Positions 17,992 to 27,172 are shown, counted from the stretch's first letter. The stretch is 64,000 bases of DNA from Streptomyces sp. S4.7 (GCF_010384365.1 NZ_CP048397.1:62001-126000); one strand, 5' to 3'. The notes: generated from the sequence alone by a model not told the origin. Numbers and translations are program-made.

Positions 17992-19611
17992 ATGGGCACC
18001 GAGGATCGACCGGCCGAGTCCGGGCAAGGGCGTCGGAAGCGCTCCGGGGAGAAGCTCGCGCACTGGGCGGACGGCCGCTTGGGCCTCCACCGGGTGGTGA
18101 GAGCCACGATACGGAAGGCCTTCCCGGATCACTGGTCCTTCATGCTGGGGGAGATCTGTGTCTACAGCTTCCTCGTCATCATTCTCACGGGTGTGTATCT
18201 GACCTTCTACTTCCACCCGTCATCGGCACAGGTCACGTACGACGGCAGCTACGCGCCTCTGCGCGGGCAACTGGTCTCCGAGGCATTCGACTCGACGATG
18301 GACATCTCCTTCGATGTCCGTGGCGGCCTGCTCATCCGACAGGCCCACCACTGGGCGGCGCTGGTGTTCGTCGCCGCCGTGCTGGTGCATATGATGCGCG
18401 TCTTCTTCACCGGCGCGTTCTGCAAACCGCGCGAGGTGAACTGGCTGCTCGGCTTCTCGCTGCTGGTCCTCGCCATGTTCGCGGGGCTGACCGGTTACGA
18501 CCTGCCGGACGACCAACTCTCCGGAACCGGGCTCGCCATCGTGAACGGCACGCTTCTCTCCACGCCGATCATCGGCTCCTACCTGTCGTTCTTCCTTTTC
18601 GGCGGGGACTTTCCCGGCAACGACCTGGTGCCTCGTTTCAACACCATCCATATTCTGGTGATCCCCGGGATCATGGCGGCAATTGTCGTCGCCCACCTGG
18701 CCCTGTTGCTCTATCACAAGCACACCCAGTTCGCCGGCCCCGGCCGTACGAAAACCAATGTGGTCGGTCCGCCCGTTCAGGTGTACGCGGTGAAGTCGGC
18801 GGGGTATTTCTTCATGGTCGCCGGTGTGATCTTCACCGCCGCGGCAATCGCGCAGATCAACCCCATCTGGCGGTACGGCCCTTACCGCCCCGACCAGGTC
18901 TCGGCCGGGTCGCAACCCGACTGGTACATGGGTGTGGCCGACGGCCTTCTGCGCGTCATGCCCGGCTGGGAGCTCAACTTCTGGGACCACACCCTGGCTC
19001 TCGACAATTTCCTCCCGCTGATGGCCGGCGTCTGCCTCTTCCTGGCCATGGGCGTCTACCCCTTCGTCGAGGCCTGGGTGACCGGCGACGACCGGGAACA
19101 GAATCTCCTCGACAGACCACGCGACCGGCCCGTCCGTACGGGCCTCGGTGTCGCCTGGCTGAGTGTCTACGTCGTGGCACTGCTCGGTGCGGCGAACGAC
19201 CTGATCGCCACGCACTTCCATCTCTCCGTGAATACGGTGACATGGGCGGTCCGGTTCGGGCTTTTCGTCGTCCCGGTGCTCGCTTACATCGTCGCGAAAC
19301 GATGCGCTCTCGGTCTCCAGCGCCGCGACCGGGAAAAGGTGCTGCACGGCCGCGAGACGGGCGTCGTCAAGCGCCTCTCGTACGGCGAGTTCGTCGAAGT
19401 GCACGAACCGCTCACCCGTGAACAACTGCATTCGCTCACGGCGCACCAACAGTACAAACCGCTCCCGGCGGGCACCGAACAGACCACGAACGGCGGGCGT
19501 GCCTGGACCCGGCGGCTGCGGGTCAAGCTCAGCCGGGGCTATTACGGGGAAAACGCACAGATCACCAAACCCACCCCACGCGAATACGAAGAAATCACCA
19601 ACGGGCACTGA
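17992..19611 (+). CDS. Cytochrome bc complex b subunit, stand-alone QcrB paralogue
   Basis: The 539-aa membrane protein has the cytochrome b6/PetB N-domain: RQAHHWAALVFVAAVLVHMM and IHILVIPGIMAAIVVAHLAL supply the paired haem-ligand histidines, and GLTGYDLPDDQLSG is the family's conserved loop. The C-domain carries NPIWRYGPYRPDQVSAGSQP and DWYMGVADGLLRVMPGWELN, typical of actinobacterial QcrB. At least eight hydrophobic segments are visible. The length (539) matches Streptomyces QcrB. Unlike the usual ctaE-qcrC-qcrA-qcrB cluster, no Rieske, cytochrome c or oxidase gene is nearby, so this is a solo second copy. ATG 17992 was chosen for its ribosome-binding site; ATG 17971 is an alternative. 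Confidence 0.92.
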   Translation: MGTEDRPAESGQGRRKRSGEKLAHWADGRLGLHRVVRATIRKAFPDHWSFMLGEICVYSFLVIILTGVYLTFYFHPSSAQVTYDGSYAPLRGQLVSEAFDSTMDISFDVRGGLLIRQAHHWAALVFVAAVLVHMMRVFFTGAFCKPREVNWLLGFSLLVLAMFAGLTGYDLPDDQLSGTGLAIVNGTLLSTPIIGSYLSFFLFGGDFPGNDLVPRFNTIHILVIPGIMAAIVVAHLALLLYHKHTQFAGPGRTKTNVVGPPVQVYAVKSAGYFFMVAGVIFTAAAIAQINPIWRYGPYRPDQVSAGSQPDWYMGVADGLLRVMPGWELNFWDHTLALDNFLPLMAGVCLFLAMGVYPFVEAWVTGDDREQNLLDRPRDRPVRTGLGVAWLSVYVVALLGAANDLIATHFHLSVNTVTWAVRFGLFVVPVLAYIVAKRCALGLQRRDREKVLHGRETGVVKRLSYGEFVEVHEPLTREQLHSLTAHQQYKPLPAGTEQTTNGGRAWTRRLRVKLSRGYYGENAQITKPTPREYEEITNGH

Positions 19612-19727
19612 TCGCGGTCCGTCCTCACACGACACGCACACCCCCCGTCGTCCTGACCGCCGATGACGGTGGGAACCGACGGGTGGCCGGTCGCCCGCCT
19701 CCTGTATCAGAGCGTGTCCCACCACCG

Positions 19728-19943
19728 TCACGGGCTCGGACTGCTTGACCGTTCGGGCGCCACGCAGAAGCCGCGCGCCCTCCGGGAAGGAGGCGTCCGC
19801 CTTGAGCAGCGATCCGCGCGCCGGTCGTCGGCCGCGACCCGGGCTGTGATCCGCCCGGCACCGGGGTCGCTCAACCGGTCGACGCGCAGCACTTCGTCGT
19901 CCCCCAGCGCCAGCGTGGCCTGTACGACGTGCCAGGCGGTCAC
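19728..19943 (-). CDS. Small unidentified ORF, possibly a degraded gene
   Basis: From GTG 19943 the frame reads VTAWHVVQATLALGDDEVLR followed by VDRLSDPGAGRITARVAADD, which looks like real coding sequence. It then turns Arg/Ser-rich, while another frame continues LLKADASFPEGARLLRGA and VKQSEPVTVVGHALIQEA. A frameshift near 19800 would join them into a protein of about 90 residues. No family was recognised. Confidence 0.25.
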   Translation of the reverse strand: MTAWHVVQATLALGDDEVLRVDRLSDPGAGRITARVAADDRRADRCSRRTPPSRRARGFCVAPERSSSPSP

Positions 19944-20250
19944 CTGCCATGCCCCACCCTTGCACTTGGGATCAGAAGAACCATGAGTGGGGGGAGTTGA
20001 TCGGATTCTCCGTCAGCCGTATCAAGTATTTGGCCACAGCGGTTGGGATCTATTCGCTCGTGATAGATATTTCCTGTTCTTGTTCAATAAACGCTTCTGA
20101 TCATTCGACAGCGACCGCTTCACAACAGAAGTCGGCGTGTGACTGCCATGAGCCGGGGCAGCCGCGCAGTCGAGCACCAGCAGTGCGCATCGTCCGCGTG
20201 CCGTCGGTCCTCACGCCTGGAAGCGGGGCTTGTGGTTCACCCGTGAGGCG
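19944..20250. other. Relatively AT-rich gap
   Basis: About 300 bases between the small minus ORF and the DUF427 gene. The part at 20000-20130 is visibly richer in A/T than anything nearby (CAAGTATTTGG, GATAGATATTTCC, TCAATAAACG). No ORF or RNA was recognised. Confidence 0.4.
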
Positions 20251-21048
20251 TCAGTCGGATCTACGCGCGGCGGTCCGGTTGACAGGGGCGGGACGAGGGA
20301 GCGCGCGGCCGTCGAGGAAAATGTCGGTCTGTTCGTTGTAGAAGGCCACGAGACCGGCGATGGGCGCGAGTTGTCGGGTCGGGAAGTCGTAGGACCACGC
20401 GATGTCCGCGTGGCTGCCCGCATGCGTGGTGACGGACCAGTACGCGCTGGTGCTGCCCTTGTAAGGGCAAGCGGTGACGGTGTCGCTGGGCGTCAGCCGG
20501 GTGAGATCGGCGTGCACGAGATCGAGGTAGTAACGGGTCGGCAGGCCGGTTTCGAACACCATGACGGTCGAGGGCGCCTCGGCCAGGACCTCGCCGTCCA
20601 GCTCGACGCGGACGCTGCGGCTCGACCGGAGCGCGTCCACCCGTGTGTAGGGGCTGCGGGGATGCACGAACACCTGCTCGTCCTCCTCGAACCATGCGTC
20701 GGGGGCAGCCCAGTCGATACGTACGGTGCCCGCGAGACCCGGCGGCGCCTCTTGTGTCCACAGCCGTGCCGAGCCGGGCCGCGCGACCTCGCCGACACGC
20801 AGCCCATGGCGGCGCGCCACCCCCAGGCTCAGCTTCTGCGTGTGGTCCTCATCGACGAGAACTCCTTCGGTGAAGTCCTCCGCCGGCACGCAGTACTGCG
20901 GATAGCCGGGCCACTCCCATACGTAGACAGCCCGCATGGTGTCGAACAGCATGTGGCCGGCCAGGAAGGCGCGGATACGACGGGCGACTGGTTCGACATG
21001 TCCCGTCGGGACGATCATCTGTGGAAAGTACTGGGCGTTGTCAGGCAT
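20251..21048 (-). CDS. Tandem DUF427-domain protein
   Basis: The ATG at 21048 follows GGGAAG. The 265-aa protein holds two DUF427 repeats. In the first (residues about 15-120) WEWPGYPQYCVPAEDF and WFEEDEQVFVHPR are visible. In the second (about 125-250) RVELDGEVLAEAPSTVMVFE, TGLPTRYYLDLVHADL and CPYKGSTSAYWSV match the conserved core C-P-[FY]-K-G-x-A-x-Y. Residues in between join the two copies. No enzymatic activity is firmly established for this family. It is soluble, without signal peptide. It is isolated, with no obvious operon partner. Confidence 0.85.
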   Translation of the reverse strand: MPDNAQYFPQMIVPTGHVEPVARRIRAFLAGHMLFDTMRAVYVWEWPGYPQYCVPAEDFTEGVLVDEDHTQKLSLGVARRHGLRVGEVARPGSARLWTQEAPPGLAGTVRIDWAAPDAWFEEDEQVFVHPRSPYTRVDALRSSRSVRVELDGEVLAEAPSTVMVFETGLPTRYYLDLVHADLTRLTPSDTVTACPYKGSTSAYWSVTTHAGSHADIAWSYDFPTRQLAPIAGLVAFYNEQTDIFLDGRALPRPAPVNRTAARRSD

Positions 21049-21190
21049 GAACGCTTCCCGTCCCTGGTCAGTGGTAGGGCCTGCCTGACCCACCATCACA
21101 TGGTCGAGCGCGTCAAGCGCGTCGCGTGGGCCACCGGCGCGGGCGCGCACCGGCGCCAGAGACGACCGCCCGGCCTCCTGCTCGGACAAG

Positions 21191-21241
21191 GCCTGGTCCT
21201 GGTCCTGGCGCGGGCGGTCGGCCTGGTCCTGGTCCTGGCGC
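21191..21241. repeat. Direct repeat of a 21-base unit
   Basis: The same 21 bases (beginning GCCTGGTCCTGG) occur at 21191-21211 and 21221-21241, 30 bases apart, and each contains two tandem CCTGGT steps. The repeat lies upstream of the DUF427 gene and next to an IS30 scrap; its role is unknown. Confidence 0.6.
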
Positions 21242-21304
21242 CTGGGGCCTGATACATGGGCTGTCGTGGCGATCAGGTGGCCACAGAGCGCTCCACATCC
21301 ACCA

Positions 21305-21421
21305 AGGGATGACCTCGGCCGCTACCGCGTCACGGTGCTCGCGAGGATGGACCGAAAGGTCGGTGCCCTTGGGGAAACACTGCCACAGCAGGCCGTTGGT
21401 GTTCTCGTTCGAGCCGCGCCG
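21305..21421 (-). mobile_element. IS30-family transposase remnant
   Basis: The minus strand reads RRGSNENTNGLLWQCFPKGT followed by DLSVHPREHRDAVAAEV, which is the conserved C-terminal signature of IS30 transposases (RGSNENTNGLLRQYFPKGTDLS). The catalytic DDE region, N-terminal helix-turn-helix and terminal repeats are not present. The scrap is under 120 bases and cannot be functional. Confidence 0.8.
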
Positions 21422-21591
21422 CCTGGGCTGCCGGCCTTGACGAACGTCGTGGCGCGGAGCCAGGGCAGTTGCCCCCGCGCCCAGGGGCCGGATCGGCCTG
21501 CGCGAGCGGCTCGATCCGGTACCCATCGCATGAGTGCACTGACCGGACGGCTACGAGCGGTCAGCCGGCCGGCCCGTCAAAGGGCCACCCT

Positions 21592-22260
21592 CTAGCCGCG
21601 GGTGGGGATGTAGTCGAAGTTCGGCGTCAGCGTCCCGAACAGGCTGCCGACGCGAGGCGCCTGGCCGCCCGTCACCGAGGTGAACAGGTCTGCGGCCTCC
21701 TGCGTCAGGTAGAAGGGGGCCTGCTTGATGCGGAAGCCGGTGAAGCTGGGACGGGCCCCGGCCATGACCTCGATGTAGGTGGACTCGGCGATCGAGACCT
21801 CCTCGGAGAGACGCTTTCCGTCGACCGACACGCCCGCCGAGTAGGCCGGGGTGGGCATCACGCGGATGAAGGTGGACTGGAGCGTGATGGTCTTGCCGGA
21901 GGTCTTGTGGTGGAAGCTCAGCCCGCCGGGGTAGAAGATCCGGCCCTTCGAGTCGAGACCGTCACCGGCCGTCGAGCCGATCGGCATGGAGAAGCCGCGC
22001 TTGTCCGCGTCCATCTTGAACGGGCTGATGGCCTTGAGTGTGATGCCCTCGCGCTTCATCCAGGCCAGCGCTTCATCCCCCAGGGCCACCTGCGCGTCTC
22101 CCCACGGGGAGATGTAGGCGCCGGGGAAGGGATCGGCGACCGCGGCCGTGGGGGCGGTTGCCGACTGCTGCGGGGCGGATGCCCCGGCGGCGGTCATGCC
22201 GAGCGGCACGGTGAGTGCGGCCGCTGCGGCGAGGACGGTGAGACGACGGAGTGCGCGCAT
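21592..22260 (-). CDS. Secreted protein of unknown function
   Basis: Starting at ATG 22260 the 222-aa product has a Sec signal peptide (MRALRRLTVLAAAAALTVPL then GMTAAGASA, cleavage near residue 29). The mature part is a single beta-rich domain with segments YISPWGDAQVALGDEALAWM, IFYPGGLSFHHKTSGKTITL and FIRVMPTPAYSAGVSVDGK. It has no cysteines and no catalytic signature that I recognise. The strand-rich pattern suggests an extracellular binding domain; the family is unidentified. It is divergent from the DUF4331 operon. Confidence 0.75.
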   Translation of the reverse strand: MRALRRLTVLAAAAALTVPLGMTAAGASAPQQSATAPTAAVADPFPGAYISPWGDAQVALGDEALAWMKREGITLKAISPFKMDADKRGFSMPIGSTAGDGLDSKGRIFYPGGLSFHHKTSGKTITLQSTFIRVMPTPAYSAGVSVDGKRLSEEVSIAESTYIEVMAGARPSFTGFRIKQAPFYLTQEAADLFTSVTGGQAPRVGSLFGTLTPNFDYIPTRG

Positions 22261-22553
22261 GGGTATGTGCTCTTTCTCTACCGGTGACGTGGAAAGCGCC
22301 CTGGGTCCAGGGCGCGCCGGAACCCAACAGACGTGCGCATCAACAGAGTTCGTCCGCAGTCCGGCTGGCGGACGAAGGCGCACCTTTAGCCGGGTGCGCC
22401 CATTGATACATAGAAATGTACGACTCGGACCGTTCGTTAGCCCGAAAGGCGGAAAGATCAGCGCGATTCGGTGATGCGGAGCGGCTTTGGCCTTTCGTAG
22501 ATCAACAGCGCCTCACTCTGGTGGAACTCCCCCACACAGCACTGGAGAACGTC

Positions 22554-24083
22554 ATGCCCGAAATGGCAAGCACTCCTGTATTCAGCCGATACGCCGGTCA
22601 AGGGCCGGGACTCCCGGATCGAAGGCCCGGCCCCGCCCGCCGGAGGCTTCGAGCGCTCGCCGCGACCGCTGCGGCGCTGACCGCCGCGTCGGTGGCGGGC
22701 CCGCTCACCGGCGTCGGTGAGGCGGGTGGTCACGTCGACGCGCCCTCCTCGCTGCGGGACACCGCGACGGACATCACGGACGTCTATGCCTTCACCAGCC
22801 CCGAGGACACCGGCACGGTCACCCTCATCGCGAACGTACGGCCCTTCCAGCTGCCGGGGACGGCGGCCAACGCGCTGGTGGACCATCCGTTCGCGACGGG
22901 GGCACGGTATGAGATCCATACGGACGCCGACGGGGACGGAGCGCCCGACGCGACCTACCGCTGGACGTTCCGCAACGAGGACCGCCGCCCGTTCGGCACG
23001 GGTCCGAAGGTCGGTCCGCTGCCCGTGAATTCCCTGGACGACCGGTCTCTGGGTGTCCGGCAGAAGTACACCCTGGAGAAGGTCACCGCGGACGGCACCG
23101 TCACGACGCTGTTGCGCGACGCCATCGCGGCACCCACCCATACGGGTCGCACCCTGATGCCGAACTACGGCAAGCTGCGCACCCAGGCGATCCGGGACCT
23201 GCCGGGCGGTGGCCGTACGGTCGCCACGCAGGCGGCGGAATCGTTCAAGGCTGACACCCAGGTCTTCGGCCTGTTCGTCGCCGGGACCTCGGGGCCGGTG
23301 CCCGGCTGGCTGCCCGACGCCCAGCCACTGTCCGCCCTCAACGTGAACAGCCTGGTGCTGCAGGTGCCCAAGAGCGAGGTGGCGCTGGCCGGTGACGCGC
23401 GGCGCAACCCGGTCGTCGGCGTCTGGTCGTCCGTCTCCCGCCAGAGTGCGGACCTCGGACGGAGTCTGGCCGAGCAGGCCCCCGTCTACCGGCAGGTCTC
23501 CCGGAACGGCACCCCGCACGTCGCCTTCGCCGTCCACGGGTCGACCGTCGGGCTCGCGAAGCCGGGCGGGCCCGAGGACCGCTTCCAGGCACGTGCCCCG
23601 AAGGACGACCACTTGGACGCCGACTTCCTGGCGGCGACGCTCGATCCCGTACCGCCGCGGCGCATCGAGCGAGCCCAGGGACGCAGGGCTCCGGCAACCC
23701 CGCGTCGCGACATCCAGGCCCTGCTCATGAAGGGCATCGGGAAGTCCAACGGGTCGTTGTTCGGCTTCGACCTCACCACCCACACCATGAACGCCGACGC
23801 GGATCGGTCGCGCATCGTGCTCGCCGAGCAGCTGCGGCTCAACCTCACCACCCCGGTGGCAGCGGACCCGAAGGCGCACGGCGTGCTCGACGGCGACCTC
23901 CAGGGCTTCCCCAACGGGCGGCGCCTCAACGACAACATCGACGGGCCTCTGATCAGGATGCTGGAGGGCGAGCCCGCGGGGCCGTCCGCGCGGGATCTGC
24001 TGCCCGATCCCGTCGTACGCCTCGAACCCGCCGACGCGCAGAGCACGTTCCCCTACCTCAACCTCCCGCACGCGGGCCCGTGA
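22554..24083 (+). CDS. Secreted/anchored DUF4331 protein
   Basis: ATG 22554 has GGAG seven bases upstream. The 509-aa protein begins with a long Arg-rich stretch and a hydrophobic export segment (LRALAATAAALTAASVAGPL), then GGHVDAPSSLRDTATDITDV, the characteristic DUF4331 start. DVYAFTSPEDTGTVTLIANV, PFQLPGTAANALVDHPFATG and YEIHTDADGDGAPDATYRW follow; the DADGDGAPD loop resembles a calcium site. The C-terminal GFPNGRRLNDNIDGPLIRML is the conserved DUF4331 ending. The biochemical role is unknown. Its stop overlaps the next GTG, making a coupled three-gene operon with a TPR protein and a NicO-type exporter. Confidence 0.88.
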   Translation: MPEMASTPVFSRYAGQGPGLPDRRPGPARRRLRALAATAAALTAASVAGPLTGVGEAGGHVDAPSSLRDTATDITDVYAFTSPEDTGTVTLIANVRPFQLPGTAANALVDHPFATGARYEIHTDADGDGAPDATYRWTFRNEDRRPFGTGPKVGPLPVNSLDDRSLGVRQKYTLEKVTADGTVTTLLRDAIAAPTHTGRTLMPNYGKLRTQAIRDLPGGGRTVATQAAESFKADTQVFGLFVAGTSGPVPGWLPDAQPLSALNVNSLVLQVPKSEVALAGDARRNPVVGVWSSVSRQSADLGRSLAEQAPVYRQVSRNGTPHVAFAVHGSTVGLAKPGGPEDRFQARAPKDDHLDADFLAATLDPVPPRRIERAQGRRAPATPRRDIQALLMKGIGKSNGSLFGFDLTTHTMNADADRSRIVLAEQLRLNLTTPVAADPKAHGVLDGDLQGFPNGRRLNDNIDGPLIRMLEGEPAGPSARDLLPDPVVRLEPADAQSTFPYLNLPHAGP

Positions 24084-25375
24084 AGCCTCTGATCACCGCA
24101 GCGGGCGGAGCGGTGGCCGTGGCCGGCTGTGTGGCGGGACTCCTGTATCTGGGTCCGGCCGCCGAGAGCCCTGCGGCCACCGCCCCGGCCGCAGCCGCAC
24201 CTGCCGGTGGTGCTCCCGCGGCAGAGGCACTCGGCACGGCCAGGAAGCGTACGAAGGCCTACCCGCGGGACCCGGTGGGATGGGCCCTGCTCGCCCGCGC
24301 CGAGATCGAACAGGCCCGGACCACGCTGGACGCCGCCCGGCTGGAGGCCGCCGACCACGCCCTACGCCGCTCTGTGGCCCTGGACAGCACACGCAACTAC
24401 GACGCGGTCGTCGGCCGGGGGCAGCTTGCCAACGCCCGGCACCTGTTCACCCAGGGCCGTGAACACGGTCTGCGGGCCACCCGCATGGCACCGGACCGGC
24501 CCGACGGGTACTCGGTCCTGGCAGACGCGGAGATCCAGCTCGGCCACTACCCGGCGGCGCGCGCCGCCGCGCAGCGCCTGCTCGATCTGGCGCCCGGCTC
24601 CGCGGCGTACAGCAGAGCGGCCTACGACCTGGAGACGAACGGCAGGCCGCCCGATGCCGGCATCGCCCTGGAACGGGCGGTGGACAGCGCGTCGACGACC
24701 GGCGAGCGCGCCTTCGCGCAGACACGGCTGGGTGACCTGGCCTGGTCGCAGGGGGACGCCGACCGGGCGGCGAAGCACTACCGGTACGCCCTGGACAGCG
24801 AACCGGAGTATCCGTACGCGGTCGCGGGGACGGCCAGGGTGCTCGCGGCACGGGGTGAGCCGGACAAGGCGCTCGACATGTACGAACGGCTGACGGAACG
24901 GACTCCGCTGCCGCAGTTCCTGCTGGAAACGGTCGAGCTGCGAGCCTCGATGTCCGAGCCCGGTGATTCCGGGCCGGGCGGAGCGGAGGCCGCGCTGACG
25001 GCCCAGGTGCGGCTGTCGCGCGCGGACGGCGGCCCCGTCGACCCGCATCTGGCGCTGTTCGCCGCCGACCACGGCGACCCGGCAGTCGCGGTGGAACTGA
25101 TGCGCAGGGAGTGGAAACACACCCGCGGTGTGGTCACGGCCGATGCCCTGGCCTGGGCACTGCACCGGGACGGGCACAGCGGCGAGGCTCTGGAGTACGC
25201 GCGGCGGGCGGCCGCGACCGGCTGGGACAACGCGCTGTTCCACTACCACCGAGGTGCGATCGAGCGGGCACTCGGCCTGCCCGGGGCCCGGCGCCACCTG
25301 CGCGAGGCGCTGGAGAGGAACCCCCACTTCTCTCCGTACCATGCCGTGCGGGCCAAGGAGTTGACCAGGAAATGA
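24080..25375 (+). CDS. Membrane-anchored TPR protein
   Basis: GTG 24080 overlaps the DUF4331 stop by GTGA. The 431-aa protein has an N-terminal membrane anchor (LITAAGGAVAVAGCVAGLLY), an Ala/Pro linker, then six to nine TPR-like helical pairs, e.g. GWALLARAEIEQARTTLDAA, PDGYSVLADAEIQLGHYPAA, GDLAWSQGDADRAAKHYRYA and PYAVAGTARVLAARGEPDKA. TPR arrays usually scaffold protein partners; here the likely partners are the products on either side. The stop overlaps the next ATG (ATGA). Confidence 0.85.
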   Translation: MKPLITAAGGAVAVAGCVAGLLYLGPAAESPAATAPAAAAPAGGAPAAEALGTARKRTKAYPRDPVGWALLARAEIEQARTTLDAARLEAADHALRRSVALDSTRNYDAVVGRGQLANARHLFTQGREHGLRATRMAPDRPDGYSVLADAEIQLGHYPAARAAAQRLLDLAPGSAAYSRAAYDLETNGRPPDAGIALERAVDSASTTGERAFAQTRLGDLAWSQGDADRAAKHYRYALDSEPEYPYAVAGTARVLAARGEPDKALDMYERLTERTPLPQFLLETVELRASMSEPGDSGPGGAEAALTAQVRLSRADGGPVDPHLALFAADHGDPAVAVELMRREWKHTRGVVTADALAWALHRDGHSGEALEYARRAAATGWDNALFHYHRGAIERALGLPGARRHLREALERNPHFSPYHAVRAKELTRK

Positions 25376-26862
25376 GGCACGTCCGCCGGACGGCCGCCAC
25401 CGTATCCGCGTCGATCGCGCTGGCACTCGCGGCGGCAACGCCCGCGCAGGCACACCCCTTGGGCAACTTCAGCGTCAATCACCACGACGGTCTGCGGCTG
25501 GCGGCGGACCGGATCCAGGACACGGCGGTTGTCGACAGCGCGGAGATCCCCACCGCGCAGGACCGGGGCGCCACCGACACCGACCGCGACGGGACGGTCT
25601 CGGCCGGGGAAGCGGCCCACCGGGCGACGGAGCGCTGCACGGAGCTGGCCGGGCGGACCGGGGCGACGGTGAACGGACGCGCGCTCCGGTGGCATACGCG
25701 GAAGGCGACACTGACGTACGCCGCCGGCGCGGCGGGACTGCCTGTCGCCCGGCTGACTTGCGCACTGACGGCGGAGGCGGATCTGACCGGGCCCGCCGAG
25801 GTCGGCTTCGTTTCGGGCGCGGACACCGCGCGGACCGGGTGGAAAGAGATCACCGCAGTCGCCGGGGCCGGGGTGCGGCTGGCACGCTCCTCCGTGCCCG
25901 CGACGAGCCCGAGCGGGGCGCTGCGGCGCTACCCGGCGAACGGCGGTGAACAACCACTGGCTGTGACGTCCGCGACGCTGCGGACGCAGCCGGGGGACGC
26001 CGGTTACGGCGGGCCTGCCGGTGCGCGCGACACCCGCGCCGTGGCGAAGGAGGCGGTACTCTTCCCCGCCCTGGAGAACCGGCTCACCGACCTCACGGCG
26101 GGCCGCGATCTCACCTGGCCGGTGGGGCTGTTCGCGGTGCTGCTCAGCCTGCTTCTCGGCGCCGGGCACGCGGCGCTCCCCGGGCACGCCAAGCTGGCGG
26201 TGGCGGCCTGTCTGGCCCGCGGGAAGGGCGGTGCGCGCGCTGCCGTGGCGGTCGGCGCGACGGTGACGGCCACGCATACGGCGGGAGTGCTCGTGACGGG
26301 CCTGCTTCTCACCGCGGGCGGAGGGCTGCTGGGGGAGCGACTGCTGGGACTGCTCGGTGCCGTGAGCGGGGCAGTGATCGCGGGGCTGGGAGCGATGCTG
26401 ACAGTGACGGCTGTACGAGGGCTGAGAGCCGGCGCCACGCCAGCCCACGGCCACAACCACACGCACGGGGACGGGCACTCGCACGGGCAAGGGCACACGC
26501 ACGGACAGACGCACAGCGACCATCGCCACGGGAAGGCGGGCCGTACCGGGCTTCCCGCCCTCCTCGGTGTCGGGCTCGCGGGCGGACTGGTACCCAGTCC
26601 CTCCGCGCTCGTCGTCCTGCTGGGCGCGATCGCCCTGAGCCGAACGTACTTCGGCGTGCTGCTCGTCATCGGCTACGGCCTCGGCATGGCGCTCACCCTG
26701 ACCTCGGCCGGGCTGCTGCTCGCCGGTGGCGGGAGCCGGCTCGCGACGCTGGGCGAGAGACGGCTGCCGGCCCTGCGCCGCTACACCCCGTACGGGGCCG
26801 TTCTGACCGCGTTCGCGGTCCTGGCGGTAGGGATCGGGCTGACGGTACGCAGCCTGGTATGA
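25372..26862 (+). CDS. NicO/RcnA-family nickel-cobalt transporter with extracytoplasmic domain
   Basis: This 496-aa protein begins with a signal peptide (TVSASIALALAAATPAQAHP). Residues about 30-210 form an extracytoplasmic domain starting HPLGNFSVNHHDGLRLAADR and containing an EF-hand-like loop DTDRDGTVSAGE. From residue about 240 come six membrane segments of the NicO family: LLLGAGHAALPGHAKLAVAA, GATVTATHTAGVLVTGLLL, GVGLAGGLVPSPSALVVLLG. A His-rich cytoplasmic loop (HGHNHTHGDGHSHGQGHTHG) is a metal buffer typical of RcnA and HoxN-like proteins. It probably exports or moves Ni, Co or another divalent ion. It is the last gene of the coupled operon. Confidence 0.88.
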   Translation: MRHVRRTAATVSASIALALAAATPAQAHPLGNFSVNHHDGLRLAADRIQDTAVVDSAEIPTAQDRGATDTDRDGTVSAGEAAHRATERCTELAGRTGATVNGRALRWHTRKATLTYAAGAAGLPVARLTCALTAEADLTGPAEVGFVSGADTARTGWKEITAVAGAGVRLARSSVPATSPSGALRRYPANGGEQPLAVTSATLRTQPGDAGYGGPAGARDTRAVAKEAVLFPALENRLTDLTAGRDLTWPVGLFAVLLSLLLGAGHAALPGHAKLAVAACLARGKGGARAAVAVGATVTATHTAGVLVTGLLLTAGGGLLGERLLGLLGAVSGAVIAGLGAMLTVTAVRGLRAGATPAHGHNHTHGDGHSHGQGHTHGQTHSDHRHGKAGRTGLPALLGVGLAGGLVPSPSALVVLLGAIALSRTYFGVLLVIGYGLGMALTLTSAGLLLAGGGSRLATLGERRLPALRRYTPYGAVLTAFAVLAVGIGLTVRSLV

Positions 26863-27077
26863 GGCCCGGGCGAGCGGCAGCGGCTGAACGACCCGCCCGG
26901 GCACCGCCGTTGCGTCCAGGCACTGAGGGACGAGGCCCACACCGCCCTCCGGAAAGCACACTGCTTTTTTATGATTTTGATGCGGTTTACGGTGGTCTTG
27001 TGGCGGGGTGAACCTGCTGTTCCCGTGATGTGGTGGCTGAACGGAGAGACGCGGTCAAGCGGACAAGGCCCGGCGAC

Positions 27078-27172
27078 ATGGACGAGCGGCATTCCCGCAT
27101 CCAGCAGTACCCCTGGCTGTCCCCGGTGCTTCTCGCCGGGGCCGTCGGCCTGGAACTGCTGACTCCCGCGAC
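27078..27172 (+). pseudogene. Fragment resembling a membrane N-terminus
   Basis: From ATG 27078 the frame reads MDERHSRIQQYPWLSPVLLA then GAVGLELLTPATC. This resembles the first transmembrane helix of SpoIIE-type phosphatases, which often have a D-L-L-T-P-x-x motif. It then runs into unrelated sequence at the start of the next fragment. The assignment is weak. Confidence 0.25.

Noticed and set aside
18220..19965. 581-codon open frame on the minus strand opposite qcrB
   Set aside because: It is a shadow of the high-GC coding strand; the opposite strand encodes a clear cytochrome b with all motifs.
21191..21241. CRISPR or iteron array near the IS30 remnant
   Set aside because: Only two copies of a 21-base unit and no replication gene nearby.
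22458..24071. 537-codon minus-strand open frame opposite the DUF4331 gene
   Set aside because: Shadow frame; plus strand has signal peptide, ribosome-binding site and family motifs.
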